Source: Cyclobacteriaceae bacterium
GTDB lineage: Bacteria > Bacteroidota > Bacteroidia > Cytophagales > Cyclobacteriaceae
Direction: 5' to 3'
NCBI GenBank assembly: GCA_025808415.1
Contig: CP075525.1
Coordinates: forward strand, 372,001-436,000
Length of the DNA: 64,000 nucleotides
Shown: positions 59,180-64,000 of the stretch, piece after piece
Layout: every line of letters starts with the position of its first letter
Numbering within the stretch: position 1 is the stretch's first letter
Notes under the pieces: model-generated
What the model saw: the letters and a program-made list of their open reading frames with translations, nothing else
The model's database searches: none
What the model was told of the DNA's origin: nothing
Program-made: the position numbers and the translations under genes

Positions 59180-61681
59180 ATGTTATTAAACTACCTCAAA
59201 CTCTCCCTGCGCCTGATGGCGAGAAATCCGTTCTTCACATTCATTAATGTGGCGGGACTTAGTGTGGGCTTTGCTGTGTTTATTATTCTCTGGCAATACG
59301 CCCGGCATGAATTAAAAAGTGACCAGCAATGGAAAGATTGGGAGCGGATAGCCCGGCTTGGCCTCTTATGGGAATGGTCGGATGATAATAAGAGTTGGGA
59401 TAGTGAGCTATATGGTGTTACTGGTACCCCCTTTGCTGTTCAGGTGGCCGCTGACTTTCCGGATGTGGAGAGTTATACGCGCATACTCGATCGCAGCTAC
59501 TTCACCGCTGAACTTACCGGTTTCGGTAAGGACATTGTGGTATCCTACGAAAAACCCGGATATGCAGAAGTAAAAATTTTGGAAGAGAAAGTAGTGATGG
59601 CCGATGCCAACCTTTTTCAGTTCTTCTCCATACCCTTGCTGCAGGGTGATGCTGCCCATGTTTTAAAAGAGGCCAACGCTGCCGTGCTAAGCCATTCTAT
59701 TGCACAAAAGTATTTTGGTAATGATGAAGCCTTAGGAAAAAGCATCGCTATCAACAAACAAGCGTATATCGTCACGGGCGTTTTTACTGATCTGCCATCG
59801 AACACACATCTTGATTTTAAGATTGTATTATCTAATCAAAGCAGGGTAAATTATTGGGCTACCGCTTTTGGACCTCCTGTTGCAACAACGTATGTAAAAG
59901 GCGGCCCATCGCCAGATTGGAAAGAATTTGGGCGTAAACTCAATCAACCGGAAATCATTGAAAAGTATTTTGGGCCCGCACTGCGTTTATTCAAATCTAA
60001 AGCCACCAACTTAATTCAGCCGTTAAGCGAAGTTGCCTTTAGTCAAAAATGGAGAGGCGATCAATTCAATCCAAAGTCAAAAACTTTACTTCATATTTTC
60101 CAATCGGTAGGATTGTTGGTTCTGGTGCTGGCTTTTGTGAACTATATCAGTCTGACCAACTCCCGCATCAGGCTGCGCCAGAAAGAGGTGGCTACCCGAA
60201 AAGTATCCGGTGCCGCGTCAGTGGATTTCATTAAACAATTTACCATCGAATCAGCGCTTGTTTTCATCATCGCATTGACCCTGGCCTTTACTTTGATTCA
60301 ATTGTTGAAATATCCATTGAATGTGGCGTTGCAGCTTAACGTTTTCGAAATTGATCAGGAATCCATCTTGCTCATGTTTTTGGTTGTTGCGCTGATGACG
60401 CTGCTCTCGGCAGCGTATCCCACCTATTTGTCGATGGTTCCGAAAATCAGGGATCTCTTCAACAAGAAAAATCAGCTCACAGGAAAAACGGGTGTTCAGT
60501 GGTCATTAACATCCCTGCAATTATCCATAGCTGTTGTGCTTATCATCTGGGGATTTATGATTTACCAACAGGTGACCTTTGTGTTAGCAAAAGACCTGGG
60601 GTTTAGTAAAGAAAATCTAATCACCATTAATGCACCTGTGTTCAAAACAAACCACTATGCGTCAGATGTAGAGGTTTTCAAGAATAAGCTACAGGCACTA
60701 TCCGGAATCCGGAATATGACCATCAGCAGTTCGGTAATGGGTGATGGTGTAAAAAATATTGGCGTAAAGCGAAACTTAAATACTCCATTCATAGCATTGG
60801 ATACCAACGGTGGCGTTGATGAGGACTTTATCCCGTTTTACAACATCAATCTTTTGGCTGGAAGAAATTTTACAGAGTCAGATCGTGATAACAGTATCAT
60901 CATCAGCGAAGGCGCGCTTCCACGCCTTGGATTTGAATCAGCCGGAGAGGCGGTGGGTTCGGTCATTCAAATTGAAGGTAAACCCACGGTTATGGATACC
61001 ATTGAATGGAGGCCTGTTACCATTATTGGTGTGATAAACGGTTATCGCTTGCGCCCGATGTTAAAATTTTCTGGTGACCACGATTCAAAAGCCGATGCCG
61101 GCATAGCACTGACGTACAAACATTATTTGAATGCAAACCTGCAACCTGAACGCTTTACACTGAACCTGGAGGCAACAAAAACAGCTGACCTACTTCGCGA
61201 TGTAGAACGCGCCTATACAGAAATTTTTCCGGGAAATGTTTTCAACTGGTATTTCCTTGATGATCATGTAAATCGTCATTACCGGAGCGAGAAAATCTGG
61301 CGCAATCAAATATTATTCTTCACCTGCCTGGCCATTGGCATAGCATGCTTGGGTATGTTAGGGATGATTTCGAATAAGGCTGCCGAAAAAACGAAAGAGA
61401 TAGGGATCCGCAAAGTGTTGGGCGCAGAGTTGTATCAGGTTGCTCAGTTGTTACTGAGTACAACCGTAAGACAGATTTTGATAGCGACCGTCATCGGCAT
61501 TCCAATCGCCTATTTCCTCACCCACCAATATTTAGAAAAATATTCCGAACGGATTGCTTTGCAGTGGTGGCACTTCACATTGCCGGTGTTGATTTTGGTG
61601 TTGATCATGTTTGCAACGATTGCCTCGGTATTATGGAAAGCCGCCAGGAGCAACCCGGTGGAGGCGTTGAAGTATGAGTGA
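59180..61681 (+). CDS. FtsX/MacB-type ABC permease, copy 3
   Basis: 833 residues, same start (MLLNYLKLSLRLMARNPFF), coupling segment (SNKAAEKTKEIGIRKVLG) and end (WKAARSNPVEALKYE) as copies 1 and 2. The N-terminal helix (FINVAGLSVGFAVFIIL) is followed by the periplasmic core domain, and a second such domain lies before the last membrane block. With the duplicated spacers this shows tandem triplication of gene plus 3' flank. Closest to copy 2 by eye in the C-terminal third. Confidence 0.9.
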   Translation: MLLNYLKLSLRLMARNPFFTFINVAGLSVGFAVFIILWQYARHELKSDQQWKDWERIARLGLLWEWSDDNKSWDSELYGVTGTPFAVQVAADFPDVESYTRILDRSYFTAELTGFGKDIVVSYEKPGYAEVKILEEKVVMADANLFQFFSIPLLQGDAAHVLKEANAAVLSHSIAQKYFGNDEALGKSIAINKQAYIVTGVFTDLPSNTHLDFKIVLSNQSRVNYWATAFGPPVATTYVKGGPSPDWKEFGRKLNQPEIIEKYFGPALRLFKSKATNLIQPLSEVAFSQKWRGDQFNPKSKTLLHIFQSVGLLVLVLAFVNYISLTNSRIRLRQKEVATRKVSGAASVDFIKQFTIESALVFIIALTLAFTLIQLLKYPLNVALQLNVFEIDQESILLMFLVVALMTLLSAAYPTYLSMVPKIRDLFNKKNQLTGKTGVQWSLTSLQLSIAVVLIIWGFMIYQQVTFVLAKDLGFSKENLITINAPVFKTNHYASDVEVFKNKLQALSGIRNMTISSSVMGDGVKNIGVKRNLNTPFIALDTNGGVDEDFIPFYNINLLAGRNFTESDRDNSIIISEGALPRLGFESAGEAVGSVIQIEGKPTVMDTIEWRPVTIIGVINGYRLRPMLKFSGDHDSKADAGIALTYKHYLNANLQPERFTLNLEATKTADLLRDVERAYTEIFPGNVFNWYFLDDHVNRHYRSEKIWRNQILFFTCLAIGIACLGMLGMISNKAAEKTKEIGIRKVLGAELYQVAQLLLSTTVRQILIATVIGIPIAYFLTHQYLEKYSERIALQWWHFTLPVLILVLIMFATIASVLWKAARSNPVEALKYE

Positions 61682-61745
61682 AATTCGTTGCTGGTTGTTA
61701 GTTCTTAGTTGATAGAACCAGCATACCAACAACTACCAACCATAA
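61682..61745. repeat. Spacer repeat C after the third permease
   Basis: About 64 bp with CTGGTTGTTAGTTCTTAGTT and ACCAACAACTACCAACC; the 3' end is lost compared with spacer B. The rest of the gap to 61816 shows nothing further. Confidence 0.7.
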
Positions 61746-61816
61746 TCGGGGTGTGCAGAGCATCGGTCAGTTATTCGCCTATACATTCTTTTGAAGTCCC
61801 TCTAAGCAATTACTTA

Positions 61817-62221
61817 TCACGAGTGTAGTACTCCTTCTGCGTTTAACTCTTTGATGAAAATCAGGTTTTCCTCCCGAATGGAATCGGGCACAAAAACAAA
61901 TCGCTTATCAAAAATGGTAGTACCAATGTAATAGCTTACCCAGTATTCATTGTCTAAATGAAACACGGCCGGGTCAATCGGTTCAACCAACGCAGCACTA
62001 TGGGCAGGCACCGTTTCTATAAAATGCCGCAATACGGAAGTTTGTTGCTCCTGGCCGTCTTTTTCGCCATAGCCTTTGCTGGCCACCAAGGTGTTTTCAA
62101 TCGGGAAAGGGTTTTTATTGATCAGGTAAACGCTCCATTCAGCCGTTTCACCGGGTTGTTGTTTGCAGGTAATTGCAACACTGACATTTTTTACTTCGGG
62201 TATTTCAATATCGCAGATCAT
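61817..62221 (-). CDS. Conserved hypothetical protein, 134 aa
   Basis: A beta-rich domain of immunoglobulin-like or sandwich type: VSVAITCKQQPGETAEWSVYL, NPFPIENTLVASKGYG, then PDSIREENLIFI near the end. I recognise it as a widespread Bacteroidota protein of unknown role. It overlaps lipB by 4 bp (ATGA), so the two are translationally coupled and may be functionally linked to lipoate or quinone metabolism; no evidence beyond position. Confidence 0.75.
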   Translation of the reverse strand: MICDIEIPEVKNVSVAITCKQQPGETAEWSVYLINKNPFPIENTLVASKGYGEKDGQEQQTSVLRHFIETVPAHSAALVEPIDPAVFHLDNEYWVSYYIGTTIFDKRFVFVPDSIREENLIFIKELNAEGVLHS

Positions 62222-62934
62222 ACCAACTCCATGTTAAAAAGTTCTGCAATCCTGGCTTTGAGCATTTCTTCTACGGCTTTCATGTCTTGTTTTTGTCCCA
62301 ACTCTTTTTCCATAGACGTTACCGCTTTATCGGCAATACCACACGGAATGATGTAATCAAAGTAATTGAGGTCAGTATTTACGTTGAATGCCAGGCCGTG
62401 CATGGTTACCCAGCGACTGGTTTTTACGCCCATTGCACAAATCTTCCTCGACTTCTTTTCCTGGTCAACATCAAGCCATACACCGGTAAGCCCGGCTATG
62501 CGCCCTGCTGTAATTCCAAACGTATTCAAGGTTAGCATTACCGACTCCTCCAACAGGCGCATGTATTGATGAATGTCGGTAAAAAAGTTTTCGAGATCAA
62601 TCACCGGGTAGACAACAATCTGCCCCGGGCCATGGTAGGTGATGTCGCCCCCGCGGTTGGATTGGATGTAGGACGCATTTATGGTGTGCAGATTTTCTTT
62701 TTTTATTTTCAGATTAGCCTCATCACCACTTTTTCCGAGGGTGAACACATGCGGATGTTCACAGAAGATCAAAAAATTATCCGTTTGCTTTTGTTGACCG
62801 ACTGGTAAGTCGCGGTTTTCTTTTTTTACATCGAGGATTTTTGAAAAAAGCGAAGCCTGGTAATCCCAGGCTTGTTGATAGTCGATAAGACCGAGGTTTA
62901 TGAATTTTGTTTGGCGGTTGAGGTTCGAATTCAT
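62218..62934 (-). CDS. lipB: Octanoyl-ACP:protein N-octanoyltransferase (lipoate pathway)
   Basis: 238 residues. LipB transfers octanoate from acyl carrier protein to the lipoyl domain of dehydrogenase complexes, the step before sulphur insertion by LipA. Key motifs: RGGDITYHGPGQIVVYPV, GVKTSRWVTMHG with the catalytic Lys, and YIIPCGI with the catalytic Cys near residue 200. Start ATG 62934 (MNSNLNRQTKF). Downstream of a DUF433/DUF5615 pair, 2 bp apart, and coupled to the following unknown gene. Confidence 0.94.
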   Translation of the reverse strand: MNSNLNRQTKFINLGLIDYQQAWDYQASLFSKILDVKKENRDLPVGQQKQTDNFLIFCEHPHVFTLGKSGDEANLKIKKENLHTINASYIQSNRGGDITYHGPGQIVVYPVIDLENFFTDIHQYMRLLEESVMLTLNTFGITAGRIAGLTGVWLDVDQEKKSRKICAMGVKTSRWVTMHGLAFNVNTDLNYFDYIIPCGIADKAVTSMEKELGQKQDMKAVEEMLKARIAELFNMELV

Positions 62935-62936
62935 GC

Positions 62937-63287
62937 CTAAAGTTTTCGTTGCCGGATAAAGTGTTCCGTTACAACAGTTATGTGCCCTTCAAATGTGGAA
63001 CCTGAACGGAGAAGATTGATTAGAAGTTGTGCAGTTTTCTCAGGAGCAAGCTCAGCATTTCTTAAGAAAATGATTCCCTTCTTCGGTAAGAAACCTCTAG
63101 CAAAAACAAGGAAGCCAAAATCTTTATCGAAAGTAATAATAAGACGGTCTTCATTATTTGCGAGATCAATAATTTTAGTGTCAGCAACTCCTGAGTATTT
63201 TCGTAAAATAGACAGAACATCAAAACCAGACTCCTCAAGCAACTCAACAGTTTCAAGAGGGATATTTTCATCCGCTAAAAGCTTCAT
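62937..63287 (-). CDS. DUF5615 PIN-like putative toxin
   Basis: 116 residues. N-terminal LLADENIPLETVELLEESGF with the family's Asp-Glu-Asn, and ITFDKDFGFLVFARG near residue 53; these are the metal-binding parts of the Mut7-C-like PIN fold. Paired with the DUF433 gene 7 bp upstream, the usual toxin-antitoxin layout. Lies directly before lipB in the same transcript. Confidence 0.85.
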   Translation of the reverse strand: MKLLADENIPLETVELLEESGFDVLSILRKYSGVADTKIIDLANNEDRLIITFDKDFGFLVFARGFLPKKGIIFLRNAELAPEKTAQLLINLLRSGSTFEGHITVVTEHFIRQRKL

Positions 63288-63294
63288 TTAGCGC

Positions 63295-63525
63295 TTATGG
63301 TTTGAGGCCAATCAGTAAGTCGTCTTTAACACTATCCTGAGCATAAGCAAAGAGGGCAAGAATATCATTTTTCTTTAAGGTCGGATAGTTTTTAAGAACT
63401 TTTTCCTCTGACCACCCAGTGGCAAATAGTCCGAGAAGAAATTCAACAGACAGACGGGTGCCTTTAATGATTGGCTTTCCGCCAAGGATTTCTTTGTTTG
63501 AAGTGATGTGTTCGCGCCATTCCAT
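63295..63525 (-). CDS. DUF433 putative antitoxin
   Basis: 76 residues, beginning MEWREHITSNKEILGGKP. The DUF433 signature is LGGKPIIKGTRLSVEFLLGL followed by a helix-turn-helix-like region WSEEKVLKNYPTLKKNDI. It probably binds the promoter of the pair and neutralises the neighbouring DUF5615 protein. Start ATG 63525 preferred over TTG 63534. Confidence 0.85.
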   Translation of the reverse strand: MEWREHITSNKEILGGKPIIKGTRLSVEFLLGLFATGWSEEKVLKNYPTLKKNDILALFAYAQDSVKDDLLIGLKP

Positions 63526-63563
63526 AGGAATCAAATTATAAACATAGAATTGCTTCTCAAAGT

Positions 63564-64000
63564 TTATTTTATTTTATCCAGTTCTCCTTTTAAGTAGTTG
63601 ATGGATTCAATTGGGTCAGGCTCAACGCCATTTTCTTTCGCCAGGTAAAAGGATACCCAATCGGTAAGGTGAATAAGGTAGTAGTATTGTTCCAGCAATG
63701 AGGCACCTTCACCCACCACATCAATAATCGGGTTCGATCGTTTTTCAAAAATAGTGCGGCAAATCTCCATGCGTTTTTCCACACGTTCGTGATCATGGTC
63801 GGAATACATATAAATTACCTGCAGCATGGGCATCAGGTTTTCCGGGAATTGCCAGCCCACCAATTCATTGTGGTTCATTTCCGGAAAGGTGTTGATGTGC
63901 GCCATGTGCTTGGCATTTTCGTTTAGTTGTTGTTGAAAACGAAGCGCCATGGCATACAGCCGGTTGTCGCAATAAATTACCGGAAGCTTACCTTTTAGCT
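63564..64000 (-). CDS. Bifunctional phosphoglucose/phosphomannose isomerase, 3' part
   Basis: The reverse frame is open to the window edge, so the N-terminus is missing (about 145 codons visible). The visible part is the C-terminal SIS-domain half: LPVIYCDNRLYAMALRF, FPEMNHNELVGWQFP with the catalytic Glu-His region, and LIHLTDWVSFYLAKENGVEPDPIESINYLKG. It interconverts glucose 6-phosphate or mannose 6-phosphate with fructose 6-phosphate. Not coupled to the TA pair downstream (38 bp gap), though on the same strand. Confidence 0.9.
   Translation of the reverse strand, partial: LKGKLPVIYCDNRLYAMALRFQQQLNENAKHMAHINTFPEMNHNELVGWQFPENLMPMLQVIYMYSDHDHERVEKRMEICRTIFEKRSNPIIDVVGEGASLLEQYYYLIHLTDWVSFYLAKENGVEPDPIESINYLKGELDKIK

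Noticed and set aside
56521-61745. Permease spacer repeats as a CRISPR array
   Set aside because: Repeat units lie about 2.5 kb apart and contain genes; no cas gene is present.

Overview
The window looks like chromosomal DNA of a member of the Bacteroidota, most likely a Cytophagales/Cyclobacteriaceae-type bacterium. The reasons are the moderate GC content, the recurring -7 promoter element TAnnTTTG close to start codons with almost no Shine-Dalgarno sequences, a TonB-dependent receptor with an N-terminal carboxypeptidase-regulatory domain, a surface-type lipoprotein, LytS/LytTR regulation, and the 830-residue FtsX-type permeases typical of this group. The assignment is by family resemblance only.

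Layout. 1-2.3 kb: minus-strand operon of an ECF sigma factor, a membrane protein, a TrmH-type RNA methyltransferase, an unknown gene and a VF530 protein (cut by the edge). 2.5-5.1 kb: mutS. 5.2-9.1 kb: a LytTR regulator and LytS-type kinase divergent from a secreted dioxygenase-like/YceI/beta-propeller operon. 9.1-13.4 kb: DEAD-box helicase, cold-shock protein, two fatty-acid desaturases and an ECF sigma factor, a set that reads as a cold or membrane-fluidity cluster. 13.4-13.9 kb: tRNA-Gly and tRNA-Leu with a broken tRNA-Gly copy carrying two tandem hairpins. 14-19.8 kb: small membrane and effector-binding proteins, a frameshifted nucleotidyltransferase, an exonuclease/GIY-YIG fusion, a metallophosphatase, a SemiSWEET transporter and an orphan MoxR ATPase.

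19.8-28.2 kb holds the most interesting regulation. A TonB-dependent receptor and a beta-helix lipoprotein both lie behind arrays of TAACA half-sites at 11-bp spacing, the architecture of Pho boxes. The receptor upstream region also contains a perfect 16-bp palindrome that recurs, base for base, directly upstream of the ACR3 arsenite exporter. This suggests that phosphate (or arsenate) uptake and arsenic efflux share a regulator. 28.4-49.5 kb is mostly housekeeping: LOG-family protein, lytic transglycosylase, creatininase-like and D-threonine-aldolase-like enzymes, toxin-antitoxin pairs, gamma-glutamyltransferase, two tandem purine nucleoside phosphorylases that differ at the base-recognition position, an S41 protease, uvrA, another ECF sigma factor, a glycosyltransferase, a polyprenyl synthase, RNase R and exonucleases.

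49.7-61.7 kb: an NtrC-family regulator and its kinase, an unrelated DUF4143 ATPase, then a tandem triplication of FtsX/MacB-type permeases with duplicated spacers. 61.8-64 kb: a small unknown gene, lipB, a DUF433/DUF5615 pair and the 3' part of a phosphoglucose/phosphomannose isomerase. No CRISPR array, transposase or prophage was seen.
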